In this document: positions 51,861 to 62,223 of the stretch, piece after piece
How positions within the stretch are numbered: position 1 is the stretch's first letter
How the letters are laid out: each line of letters begins with the position of its first letter
Assembly (NCBI RefSeq): GCF_000328475.2
Contig: NC_026481.1
Span: 186,001 to 250,000 of the forward strand
Reading direction: 5' to 3'
From: Mycosarcoma maydis
Lineage: Eukaryota > Basidiomycota > Ustilaginomycetes > Ustilaginales
DNA length: 64,000 bases
Notes under the pieces: generated by a model
Databases searched by the model: none
What the model was told of the DNA's origin: nothing
Seen by the model: the letters and a program-made list of their open reading frames with translations, nothing else
Program-made: the position numbers and the translations under genes

Positions 51861-54426
51861 TTTCGAGGCTGCGATCCGACTCTTAAAATTGAGTGGATGG
51901 ATGAGGCGTGGAGCGTGGAGCGCGGATTTACTTGAGCTCTTTGGGGCTGAGCTGGTTCTTGCCAGATGGAGGCTTTGATGCTTGGTTGGGTGGTAGAGCA
52001 GTGTGCAAAGCGCGTCAGGTGTTTAAAGCTCTCTTTCTATGTCTACGCGCGATTCTCTTGGGGCAAATGGTGTTGCTCTAAAGAAGGGGTTGCGTCCATT
52101 TTTCGATTTACAGTCATGGATTCTCTATTCTATCGTAGTTATGATTCGGCTTGATTTCAAAATTTCAACACCTCCGCTGATGGTCACTTGACCGAGGTTT
52201 GTAATGGTTTTACATCGACGCATCATTGCTATTTGCAACTTTGACAGCCACAGTTGGCCGACTATAAAGTAAGGTCTCACCACAGGTTCACTCACGAATG
52301 AGCCCTGGTATGTGGGGGGCCAGAGTTTCAGGTCGAGCCGAGACGAACCAAGGAGCGTCGCATGTGCTGACGCCAACACGACGACGACGACTGATCAGCG
52401 CTCAGAACACGCTTTCGCACAGGTGGTGTAATTGATACCCTCTGTACTTGCTCGCTTTCACTCCTCGCTCAGACTTGGTTCATCTCAGCTCTCGACGTTC
52501 GATCCGTACATTGGTGAGCAGTTCGACGCCATGCCAGGATCAGTGACATCTGAAGGCTGCTCAAAGGTTGCTCAAAAGCCAGGAGTGCCGATGTTGTGCG
52601 CTTATCAGTAAGTTACTGTCGATAGAGGGTCCTTCTTTCTCTCCCTTACCTGTCGAAAGACCGGCCAAATTGCGAGAAAACAAATGAAAGAGAGAGAGAA
52701 AAAAAAAGTTTGGGACTGGGACGGAGCGGTTGAGCCAAGGCTACCGTGTCAAGAGTTGGTCTCTTGTCTCTGAGGCTGATGGTCGTGTTGGGATTCACGA
52801 TTCACATTTTTTCGCGAATCGCGACGAAATTCTGATTTCAGCTCCAAGCACGCCGAGAAGGCAACAATCCGTAAATCGTCAATGACGAAAGTCTACGCGA
52901 ACCAGCAATGAGACGTCCTCTATTGTGCTTAGCTTTCGCTCCGGTATGCTCGTAGCAAACAGCAAAGAATGCAGAACGCACGGAACTTCCGGATCATCTG
53001 TACACGCTCCTGATAAGCAACCGTTCGAGAGCCTCAGTCCCCGAGATGATGATTCGCGGAACAAACCCTTCTTGTACGTGTAGCTCGGTATGCGCGAGGG
53101 ATGCTGCACGAATCAGGAATGGTCACTCAGCTAGCCAAGCATGGTCTGCTTCTCTGTGGTAAGCCTACGTGGCGTCTACAGTTCGTACGTTAACGCTGTG
53201 ATCGTGTCGACACAGGGCTGTATCCTTCAGGATCATGGAATTGGAGAGAGGCGGACAAGCACCACAGAGGCGAGCCGCTAATATTGTCAAAATCTGGAGA
53301 TGGGTCTCGTCAACTTGTCAATTCGGCTTCAAAGAGTGACTTAGCAGCTGCTTTTGGTGTTTGCGATCCTGATTCGATAGCAGCGATCGCAGACCCCAAA
53401 AAAGTGGGACCGATCGTGAATTTACAGTGGTGAGTGAGCGTCAGCTTGGGCATTCACGATTCGTGATTACTCATGGGAACCGTGAAGAATTCTTTCCATT
53501 GTTATATCCCTCGCCATGCACATTTGGCAGCCAGGCACACGGCACATGTGCCGTGGCACACCAACGGTCGGGTGGGCTTATCGAAGATGCAATCGTGAAT
53601 GAATCGGGCGCAAACAGTTGGCGATGCTGTACACGTGGTAGAAGTGCTCAGCCAGAGAATCACGAATAATCACGAATGCCGCGGCAGTTCGCGGAGACGA
53701 TGTTTGCAGTGCCTGCACCGCAGTCGGCACGGCGAAGGCTTGGCACTCGAACGTGGTTGGAACACCCAGTCTGTGAGTCACAGTCACGAGTCTCGACTGG
53801 AGCCAATTACGAATCAGTTAACTAAGTTAAGCTAACTTAGATGAAGTCTTGTGAATGCAGGGTCTTTGTGGCTCTCTTGAAATTTGGCGTAGATCTCGAA
53901 CCCGTGTGTCTGTTTCTTTGTGGCGGTGCTGACAGTCACGATTAGTGTGTAAGTCATGACTTACGTTAGTGCGTGGGCGTGTGAGGCGACCTTGGCCAAG
54001 ACCGTCGGATTTTGCAACCTCCTTTCCAGCTTGCATTTTCGCCGTGCAAGGCTCGTGATTCACAATTCAACAGGAACCACCTGTGAGTGGTTTTTTACCT
54101 CTGACGAACCCGTGCTAATTGATCACCCAGATACGACGACGCTGCTGGATGGCAACCTGACCGGCGGTACGCGTCGCCGCACTCCAGGTACCGGCTTCCA
54201 TCTTGGCAATCGTCACCGGCTCGTGATGATTACCTGGTCGCCAAGAGCAACGGATGCCGAACTTGGCCTGAAGACAGGATCAAATCGGAAGAGCGAGTCG
54301 AGTTCATTTGAAAGGTATACCTTGGCACCACTGATATGCAGTAAACACCACGGGCTGAAGCAGAGCCTTTGATAAGGCTCGAGCCACGGGGCCTCTAGTA
54401 TGTAGAATCGTGGGACGGAATGCAGT

Positions 54427-54448
54427 CCAAGCACGAAGCACGAAGCAC
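54427..54448 (+). repeat. Left arm of a 22-bp inverted repeat (GCACGAA units)
   Basis: AAGCACGAAGCACGAAGCAC continues for two more bases and is exactly complementary to 54689-54710, 240 bp away. The arm is itself a tandem of GCACGAA. Confidence 0.9.
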
Positions 54449-54688
54449 GATTCGTGAATGGACGAGTGAGCTGTCCAGGGTCGTTGTAGGATGTGGTCCA
54501 GGTAACATAGCTAAGTTCGTGCTTGCTGCACGACGGCTGTCTCACCTGTCATAGCAACTCAGTCGTTCACATCGTACATTCACGATTCACAATTGGTGAT
54601 TCTGTGATTCACACTCACGACTCGTGACTGAAAAAGAAAATGTAATATTTTGATTGTGAGTATCGGCTCACGCTGGGTAAGGCTCCAT

Positions 54689-54710
54689 TCGTGCTTCGTG
54701 CTTCGTGCTT
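54689..54710 (+). repeat. Right arm of the 22-bp inverted repeat
   Basis: It is built of TCGTGCT units and is the perfect reverse complement of 54427-54448. The inner 240 bp hold further TTCACGATT-type units. Confidence 0.9.
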
Positions 54711-55809
54711 CTCGCTTCGGCTGCTAGCCGGATCGTGCTACAGAGTCGTGAGTGGGAGTCGGCTTTTGTGTGGAGTTGCGGGCCCTTTTTTTCGACCTGC
54801 GTTGGCTTCCATCCACACGTAATCACACGCCTGTTGTACGACAGCCACCATCTCATTAGGCGTTCGTTTCCTCGACACACGATAGCTCGCTCGTTATCTC
54901 ATCACAACATCAAACGCATCGGCGACAAGCAAACAAGCTGGTTCTACGGAAAAGCTGCAGCATCGCGAGCTAGACTACTACAACACTTTCGATCCGAGCT
55001 GCCTCGCTCTCAATCTCAGCGAGCCACATGCTCCTACACAGCCACATCGCATTGTGACGCCGACGATCCTCGTTTCTGCCTGCAACAAACATTCCCGCCC
55101 TTAAGCCTGTCTACCTGGGTCCTGCCTGCTGTGAAGTTCCTGGATAGTTGCGCCTATCGGACGTTAGCACATCATCATTACCGACAATCTCGCATAACTT
55201 GGTAAGTAAGTTTTCTTTTTTGCCCCACCGCCTCCTCCTCTTCATCCGTCTCAACATTTCGCTTCCAGATCGACAGCCCGTTCCGAATGCACTTTTCAAC
55301 TACATCTGTGTCTCGCTTCAGCACGCACGCAGCACGGCCCTGCTCCCACGCTAGCGTCCAGAGCTATCTTGTCAGTGCTCCACCCTTCGCCTAGCTCGCT
55401 GAAGGCAAACACAGATGCATCCGACCGTGCCCGAACTACGACTGTACCTGTCTCCTGCACTCCAAAACCTACTCTGCCTTCACTTTTTTTTGCATAGCCT
55501 CATCCATCATCTCTCTCTCCTACACACACACACACAATCGAGTGCTCGCATTACAGCTGGCACACTCTGGATTGCCCGTCGTTTCACGTACCTGCAGACG
55601 ACTACCATTCCACCAGCTCCTCGACGTACACGCTGATCACCCAGTCTCAAGGCTACCCATCCCTACCGATAGCCTGCCCCGAGCTCACTACCTACTTAGT
55701 TTCAAACCACCATCTCCCATCCTCTTCTTTGGTCCCCATCGAGTCGTCCACCTTTCTTGTCGCTTGCCGCGGTCAATGCGTGGTCAGACAAGCACACGAA
55801 GCTGACTTG

Positions 55810-58800
55810 ATGTCTTCATCCACACAGACCTCCTATTTTTTCTTAGACCGTCAGTCCCGGCCTAGCCCGCTAACACCTGGCTCCGACACCTCGACTCTCT
55901 TCGACTTCGTCGTCCATCCGTCCGAGTTTCCGCCCGAGTCCACGAGAGACACTGCTCTTATCTCTCCCACCGAGACCCTTGCCGACCACGCATCATCGTT
56001 TAGGCATTTCCAAGACTCCGCACCCTCCTCTCCTCGCCAACACTACATTGGGCGCATCGAGAAGGTCTTGTCCACCCACCTCGACTCCTTTGATCTCTTA
56101 CCCCTCACCAAATCCTTCTCCAAGCCACTCCGAGTAGCGCATCGCCATTCACTCAACGCAGGGACTCGCTGTCTCGACGCAGTCCCTGATCCTGGCATCG
56201 ACATGCACAACTCCGGCTCGGGCGCTCCGTATCATGCCCATGATGCCTCTCATGTTCAGCTACAGGGCTCACTCGAGCAGAATGGAGCCTTCTACGATCC
56301 CTCTTCGGCTGATGGATACAGTGCTCCATCGCAAAATGACTTGCTGAGGGCCGCCTCACCCTACCACCCACAGACAGGCTTTGTCCACGCACCGAGCCAG
56401 CAACAGGGCGCTCCAAACGTCTTGCGCGACTACACACTCGATGCTAGCCCGCTGTCGAGCCCTCATATTAGCACCGTCTCTCACCATCGTATAGGCTCGC
56501 ATAGCTCCGATGCGCCAAGTCCCCAGCAGCATCGCCCAGGCCTTGCCTCGGATCCGACTCTAGCACAAACACTGAGACAAATTGGTCAGATCTCGCTCGA
56601 TGAAGAACAACGTTATCCGCCGACCTTCGATGACACCTCTGACTATGGCGGCTCACCAGCTTTTCCGCAGTCGAGTGACGGTCCGTCCACGGATGGCTTT
56701 GCTCCCTCGGCCTACTCATCCACACCAAGCCAGTCCTCCTCAAGAGTTCCTCAGCTTACATTGGGAATACCCACGCTGTCCGTCTCCGACACTTCCATGG
56801 ATTTCACGCCAATTGCCGCCATGGTCGCTTTCAGCAGTGATGCTGACATGCCTAGCATCAATGTCATGGCACCATCGCCATCAACACCCAGAGCGACAGG
56901 CCCGCATGGCCAGGGTGGCGGGTTTCAGCATGTTCTTGCGCAGCTTCTCGAACGTACTCAGACGATTTCGACCAACATTAGCGAGTTTCCAAGTCAGCCT
57001 GGCTCCTCCGCCAACTGGCTTTCCTCGGATCCATCCAACGCACTGAAAAGCGAGCCTTTCAGCTATGAAGATACTTCTGCTTCCACCGTTGGTGCACAGA
57101 TGGGCTCCAACTTGTCACAGCCGATCTCGAGCCAAGATATGTTCCATCCAGATTCTGCCAGCGGCCGCGTTGTTCCAGAGGGCTATTCTGCGGAACCAAC
57201 CCAGATGATGTCGACGCTAGCCGGTCCACCCCAACGCGCTCCCTCTGTGCATGCTCCCGGCCAGTGGTCCAGCCAGGCCAAGCGTCAGGACTCTTACGAT
57301 AAGATTCGCCAATTCCTACGCCTTGACGTCGACATGGGCTTTCAGTCCACCGGCAAGACTGAATCTCCGACCCTTGCTTCATTTCGCAAACGCGCCAACT
57401 CGGATATTGGACCACGTTCTCCTGTCGTTTCCGGTAACACCGAAGGGGGACCTGATACCGCATTCGACTGGTCTTTTGCGGCAACCAACCTCCAAGCTGC
57501 CGGAAAGCCTCAAGCGACTGGCTCGGACTTTAACTGGTCTCTTTTCAAGCCGGATCTGGCCATCTTCGGCGATTCTGGCTTGCCACTGGACTTGTCGCAA
57601 TCGGGCACCATGGATCCCTCACTACTCAACAACAGACAATTGTCCCTCGACATGACGCAGACACGTGGCGACAACAGCGCACTTCTCGCCAGCATGCAGC
57701 AGCAGTCATTACAACAGGAGCAGGCGATGACGCCAATGTTTCAACTCAACGGTCAGAGCAACGCTTTGCCCTGTGTTGATTTCTCATCACAATTTGCAAA
57801 TGCGGGGTCGAGCGAGTTCAACGCACTGTGGCGTTTCCCGGGCAGCACATCTCAGCACGCGCCTGTCAAGGATTCTACAGGAGCGACCAAGCTGCGAAGA
57901 TCCAACAGCGCGCGTCATAGCTCTTCCGCCGGCCATCGCAGGCTGGCGCGCTCCGAAGATCTTTCTTGCAGTCGCATGTATCAAGGCGATGACGAAGAAT
58001 TCCTTGCACAGATCACAGCACCCAATGGAGGACTGGCTCCTCCCCAAACCGGGCGATCCGTGTCTTCCAACAACTCGACGACTGGCACTCACCACCACAG
58101 CGTTTCAGGATCAGCAAGAGTGCATCCCTATCGTACCGGCCACCATCGTCACTACTCGTTCGGCTCGAATGCATCCAGCAGCAGCGCTGGTTCCGCCTCG
58201 CCACTGCCGCAGATGGGCAGTGGCCTCATGTACGACACGGCCGGCAATCCCGTACAGTATGCGACAGATAGCTTTGGGGCCGTTTCGAGCATGGGTATGG
58301 ACAGCAATGCGGCACCTTCACCGTCGGCTTCGAGTGTAGCTTCAGGAACAAGCTCGCAGCTGGCGCTGCCCGTGCCCGTGGTGACGAGCCAGGCAACACA
58401 GGTGGCGTCGGCATCGCGGCGCAAATCTGAAGCGCTGTTTGCCTGCCCCATTCCAGGCTGTGGATCCACGTTCACGCGGCAGTATAATCTGCGAGGACAC
58501 CTACGCTCGCACGCCGACGAAAGACCGTACAAGTGCGACTGGCCCGGATGCGAAAAGAGCTTTGCACGCTCGCACGACTGTAAGCGTCATCAGAACCTGC
58601 ATCTCAACATCAAGCCACACACGTGCGAGCAATGCGGCAAAACGTTTGCGCGCCTGGATGCACTCAATCGCCACCACAAGAGCGATACAGGGGGCTGCAT
58701 CAGCGAAAGTCAGTCAAGCTCAACAGACGCCTCGTCAAAGTCAGGCGGAGCGGATGTTTCAAAACCTCAGCACGGCTCAGGTCGCAGCAGTTCGGGTTCG

Positions 58801-58869
58801 GTTCAAGGTATGATAGATGCCAGTGGCTCTCAGCCTTCCAGCAAGACGTTTGGAGGCCACGTCTTGTGA
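55810..58869 (+). CDS. C2H2 zinc-finger transcription factor (Ace2/Swi5-like three-finger array)
   Basis: A 1019-residue nuclear regulator. The first 870 residues are Ser/Pro/Gln-rich with no clear domain. Three C2H2 fingers occupy about residues 876-965: CPIPGCGSTFTRQYNLRGHLRSH, then CDWPGCEKSFARSHDCKRHQNLH, then CEQCGKTFARLDALNRHHKS, ending in a GGC. The finger spacing and the YNLRGHLRSHADERPYKCD linker resemble the Ace2/Swi5 arrays of yeasts and, less closely, Crz1. The binding specificity is not predictable with certainty. A short Ser/Gly-rich tail follows. The start is the ATG at 55810 (MSSSTQTSYFF), the first ATG of a frame that is open upstream. A GTAAGT donor at 55202 suggests an intron in the leader, which could also supply another start. 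Confidence 0.88.
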   Translation: MSSSTQTSYFFLDRQSRPSPLTPGSDTSTLFDFVVHPSEFPPESTRDTALISPTETLADHASSFRHFQDSAPSSPRQHYIGRIEKVLSTHLDSFDLLPLTKSFSKPLRVAHRHSLNAGTRCLDAVPDPGIDMHNSGSGAPYHAHDASHVQLQGSLEQNGAFYDPSSADGYSAPSQNDLLRAASPYHPQTGFVHAPSQQQGAPNVLRDYTLDASPLSSPHISTVSHHRIGSHSSDAPSPQQHRPGLASDPTLAQTLRQIGQISLDEEQRYPPTFDDTSDYGGSPAFPQSSDGPSTDGFAPSAYSSTPSQSSSRVPQLTLGIPTLSVSDTSMDFTPIAAMVAFSSDADMPSINVMAPSPSTPRATGPHGQGGGFQHVLAQLLERTQTISTNISEFPSQPGSSANWLSSDPSNALKSEPFSYEDTSASTVGAQMGSNLSQPISSQDMFHPDSASGRVVPEGYSAEPTQMMSTLAGPPQRAPSVHAPGQWSSQAKRQDSYDKIRQFLRLDVDMGFQSTGKTESPTLASFRKRANSDIGPRSPVVSGNTEGGPDTAFDWSFAATNLQAAGKPQATGSDFNWSLFKPDLAIFGDSGLPLDLSQSGTMDPSLLNNRQLSLDMTQTRGDNSALLASMQQQSLQQEQAMTPMFQLNGQSNALPCVDFSSQFANAGSSEFNALWRFPGSTSQHAPVKDSTGATKLRRSNSARHSSSAGHRRLARSEDLSCSRMYQGDDEEFLAQITAPNGGLAPPQTGRSVSSNNSTTGTHHHSVSGSARVHPYRTGHHRHYSFGSNASSSSAGSASPLPQMGSGLMYDTAGNPVQYATDSFGAVSSMGMDSNAAPSPSASSVASGTSSQLALPVPVVTSQATQVASASRRKSEALFACPIPGCGSTFTRQYNLRGHLRSHADERPYKCDWPGCEKSFARSHDCKRHQNLHLNIKPHTCEQCGKTFARLDALNRHHKSDTGGCISESQSSSTDASSKSGGADVSKPQHGSGRSSSGSVQGMIDASGSQPSSKTFGGHVL

Positions 58870-59155
58870 CCACACGAGCCCCGCGGACAGCCCGCAATAT
58901 GTACTCCCTTCGTCACGCTCTATCTAGCCTTTAGGCCCACAATCTTTCATGTCAAGCAAGATTGCACGCTATCCTAGATCTGATCGTTAATGTGATTGTC
59001 AAGGGTTTCAGTTGGACATTGTGCGCGCGTGGAGGAAGCTTTGTATGATCAACGCAACGGCTCGAGGCTGTGTACAAGAACAGACCAAGATTAGGCTTAT
59101 ATTGAGAAATGTTGTCGAGAAGGAAGTCATATACGTAAATATGCCTGTTGCTAAT

Positions 59156-59273
59156 ATCTGCGGCCATAGAGACTTGAAAATACCGCATCCCGTCCGATCT
59201 GCGCAGTCAAGCAAGTCGTCGCCTAGTCAGTACTGCGGTGGGGGACCACGCGGGAATCCTAGGTGCTGCAGTT
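59156..59273 (+). rRNA. 5S rRNA: 5S ribosomal RNA (second copy)
   Basis: A 118-nt 5S gene with the same ends, ATCTGCGGCCATAGAGAC and GTGCTGCAGTT, and the same conserved internal blocks as the copy at 9526-9643. There is one base difference (TAGTCAGTA here). A T-rich terminator follows (CTTTTGCTTTTTTTC). It lies about 285 bp downstream of the C2H2 gene, on the same strand, as a solitary polymerase III gene. Confidence 0.97.
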
Positions 59274-60798
59274 CTTTTGCTTTTTTTCTTGATGCGTGCA
59301 TCGTGTGTGATGTGGAACCAACTGGACTGTTAGACTTCGTGATAGAGGAAGTGAGCTGGAAAGCTGTTGAAAGTTGCCTGAAGTGTCACCGCACTAATTA
59401 TCCAAAATTACAATCGAGAATCAGTCACAAGTTAAGACCGGTATCGACTTGGGCCGGTTAGGCCGCCACTCGTCACTAGGGTTCAACACTCGACCGTGAT
59501 ACTCGCGAATGATACTGGACGTGTATCTGACAGTACCACACTCAAAGCTGCCGTTCCTACAGTCACAATCAACGTTGCTTGGCCAACGTGTCGCAGCCGT
59601 TGTCGATCGGCGGGATCGGAAAAGAAGCATCAGCGCCTCTTCCTCCTGTCGGCAATCTCTGTGTCTATGCGAACAGACTTCTCGTGCTGAGGCGGAGTCG
59701 GTTCGGTGGATCTCTCGCTGTATGCTTGCTCACCCCACAGACGCGTGTGATTACTTCCTCAAGAAGCGCGAAGATATTTAAAGGAAAAACAAGACGTGGG
59801 AAGTGAGAAATGCTACAGTTTGTGATTGATTTTTTTGCTCTCTCGATGTGACTGTTGCGGCTTAGATAGTGTGGCTCGCTGCCGCTCTGATTTAGTGAAA
59901 TTACGCACATGCACGCATGCACGTTCTTGGACACTCGTGACTCAAGCCTCGACTGGTGTCAATCAAGGGCCCATTTTCTATGAATAAAATGCCGACCGGT
60001 CCTTTCCCGCGTCTAAAGGCAAAAACAGAATCATTCACGATTCACGACTCACGATGTTGACTTGACTGCTCTGTGTGCCTCCAAAGCCGAATCCTGAATT
60101 GGTTCGCTCAATCACGAAATCACGAAAGCTTTCACTTGCTTTCACAATTTGTTGCGACTCCGTTTCGATTACGCCGATACTGGTCCGTTGAAGAGCATTC
60201 CTTGCTGATTTCTAATACCTTGAGCCCTCTAAGCAATCACAGCTTCTCTCTGCACGGCACACCATCACCATCCCTTCCGCCACGACAACCTTCTGGTCAG
60301 ACACTGTTTTCTCCATATCACAGCTCATTCCTTTCGAAGAGTCATATTCAACTGGATAGAAAGCTCTTGTGCTCGAGACTGCAACTCACATCCGTTGCCA
60401 GCAGCACCATCGTTCGGACGACAACCGGCCGCTGACCGAGGCGCTTCGACTGAGCACAACCAATCGAGCGTCGTCAACAGACTCTACTTCTCCACGGTCC
60501 AGGGCGAACTCAACTTGGTCTCTTATTCTCAAGCCTCGTCAAATCTGATCCGCCAAGGATTTTCACCCCGGTTCACTCTGGTCTTCCACCAACCTCGGCG
60601 CAAGAGTTTGCAGTTCCATTTCACTTCAGTCATGGGTTTGTTGTGAGGCTACCTTCGTCGACCCACTTTCAAACACAGTTGCGTCCATCAACACGGTCGC
60701 CTTCGTTCTTAGAACCGCATCGCATATCCATCCCATCGTATTGCACGCTCACCACCATACCTGCATACCACAGTCTGTCTCCTATACCATCCTCAGCC
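59274..60798. promoter_or_regulatory. 1.5-kb spacer upstream of the 60.8-kb gene
   Basis: TTCACGATT/CTCACGATG units occur at 60030-60055, with ATCACGAAATCACGAAA at 60108-60125. The stretch 60230-60790 is C/T-rich and leader-like. No protein was recognised; the reading frame of the downstream gene is open back to about 60643 but without ATG. Confidence 0.45.
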
Positions 60799-62223
60799 AT
60801 GTCGTTCGAAACAGCTTCAACATTTCAAGAGCAGATGGCGGGTTCTTCACGTCCTCGCTTCACAGGCTGGCTCACCATGGCGCCTGAAGTCGATCCGCCT
60901 CGACTCAACTGCGTCCCGTCCTCCTCCTCCTCCTCCACTACCAATGATGCCTCTCTGCCAGCTCCACAAAGCCAGGCGAGCGGCTCCTCGGACAGCCAAA
61001 ACTCTGCACAGCCTGATGCTTCCACACACGGCTTTGGATACTTGGGTCAGCAAGTCAAATTGCCACAACGAAAGAAACGCCGTGCTACATTCCAAGTGGG
61101 CTCGCCAGGTCTGTCCGAGGACGAGGCGGTGAGTTCCTCTAGCCGTCGTTCCTCGAGCGCCAGCTCGGATGACCCAGAATTTGATGTACGTGCTTCGTTC
61201 GCACCTATGCCCGTGTATGGCAACAAGAAGACGTCGGCGCAGCTGTCCACGTTCCGCGGTGTCGGAGACCAGCATCACGAATCGTTTGCGACCCAGGCAG
61301 GGACCGCCACCACAAGAATCGCAGATATTACCGCCTCAGACAGCAGCAGCGATGACGACGAAGGTGGCCTCTCGTTTGGTGGCCGGCGCTGGAAGGGCAA
61401 GACGGTGCACGCAGTTGAGCAAGAGTTAGAAGCGCTGCGCGACGAGAGGCTCATGAGCCACGCACCGGATGCAGCCTATCTTGCTTCGCGTCTTGAAGGA
61501 GTTCGACGCAACCTTGAGATCGAAGAACGCAGACCCAACTACGTCCCCTACGACGAAGACGTGCTCTCGGATCAAGAGGAGCCTGCATTGGCTCCAGCCG
61601 CCTCGGACGTTGTGCGACAACTATACCCATTCCAGCATGTTGACGATTTGGCCAACACAGCAGCCTCATTACCGCACCGTCCCGTCTCGAACGCTTCGTC
61701 CGTCAGTCTTATTGAAGGCGAAACACCGCACGATCTCGACTTTGGCCTTCAGTTTGACCCTTCCACCTCCTATTCGGCTTCGTTGGACAAGATCAAGGTA
61801 CATGCCCCCGACAGTGTATCGATGCCTCCCGTGCCGACAAGCACGAAAACGATCGACCCGGCCGCCAGAGCTGCGGCTCTAGACGCACGCCTAGAAGTGC
61901 GCGCGCTTCGACGTGGCGACCTGGAACAGGTTCGCGAACTGCACGCCTTTCACGGTGATTCAGACAGAGTAAGTACCCATTTTGCGGCATTGGCGCTTTC
62001 GTCTTGCCAACACTCTTCACCAGTCGAGACGACGACTCAGGGCAGCCCAAGTGCCATGATGACATTGCCACGCTCTCAGGGGCGTGGCAATGCATCGGAC
62101 AATTTCGTGGACACAGCGTACGATTCCTACAGTATCACGGCCTGGCCGTCGTCTTGCCACTGCTCTCCCGTTCTGCCAGCACCTCGCCCGCTGTTTGGCG
62201 GCTTCGCCAGCGCCCTGACTTGA
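60799..62223 (+). CDS. Low-complexity protein with incomplete acetyltransferase-like C-terminus; splice form uncertain
   Basis: The start is the ATG at 60799 (MSFETASTFQEQMAG), the first of the frame. About 360 residues are Ser/Ala/Asp-rich and probably disordered, with a conserved-looking charged stretch (WKGKTVHAVEQELEALRDER) and PNYVPYDEDVLSDQEEPA. Near residues 369-390 comes LEVRALRRGDLEQVRELH, which resembles the first strand and helix of a GNAT acetyltransferase (NAA60-like), but the rest of that fold is not seen. A good GTAAGT donor at 61969 follows directly. Splicing to the CCAG at 62023 would give a 401-residue protein ending at 62059; without splicing the frame runs to 62223 (474 residues). 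Neither form completes a GNAT domain. It may be a remnant or have exons that I could not find. Confidence 0.55.
   Translation: MSFETASTFQEQMAGSSRPRFTGWLTMAPEVDPPRLNCVPSSSSSSTTNDASLPAPQSQASGSSDSQNSAQPDASTHGFGYLGQQVKLPQRKKRRATFQVGSPGLSEDEAVSSSSRRSSSASSDDPEFDVRASFAPMPVYGNKKTSAQLSTFRGVGDQHHESFATQAGTATTRIADITASDSSSDDDEGGLSFGGRRWKGKTVHAVEQELEALRDERLMSHAPDAAYLASRLEGVRRNLEIEERRPNYVPYDEDVLSDQEEPALAPAASDVVRQLYPFQHVDDLANTAASLPHRPVSNASSVSLIEGETPHDLDFGLQFDPSTSYSASLDKIKVHAPDSVSMPPVPTSTKTIDPAARAAALDARLEVRALRRGDLEQVRELHAFHGDSDRVSTHFAALALSSCQHSSPVETTTQGSPSAMMTLPRSQGRGNASDNFVDTAYDSYSITAWPSSCHCSPVLPAPRPLFGGFASALT

Larger units (their letters stand above)
51477..55809. other. 4.3-kb gene-free region between NAP1 and the C2H2 regulator
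   Basis: No conserved protein was recognised on either strand. Contents: a CT microsatellite upstream of NAP1 (about 51821-51860); purine runs at 52690-52710; AATCACGAAT/TTCACGATT units at 52793-52815, 53452-53468, 53658-53680, 53780-53815 and 54570-54630; a 22-bp inverted repeat (54427-54448 with 54689-54710); and a leader-like GTAAGT donor at 55202 that may start a 5' UTR intron of the downstream gene. A 138-codon ATG-initiated frame at 53956-54372 has no recognisable domain. Confidence 0.45.

Noticed and set aside
52531..52612. ATG frame of 26 codons ending at a perfect GTAAGT donor
   Set aside because: No convincing second exon: the best acceptor downstream gives a stop within a dozen codons.
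53956..54372. 138-codon ATG-initiated frame in the gene-free region
   Set aside because: No domain or helix pattern was recognised, and it overlaps competing frames; not enough to call a gene.
51477..55809. Search for transposon remnants in the long gene-free region
   Set aside because: No reverse transcriptase, integrase or transposase frame, and no long terminal repeats were seen; only short repeats.
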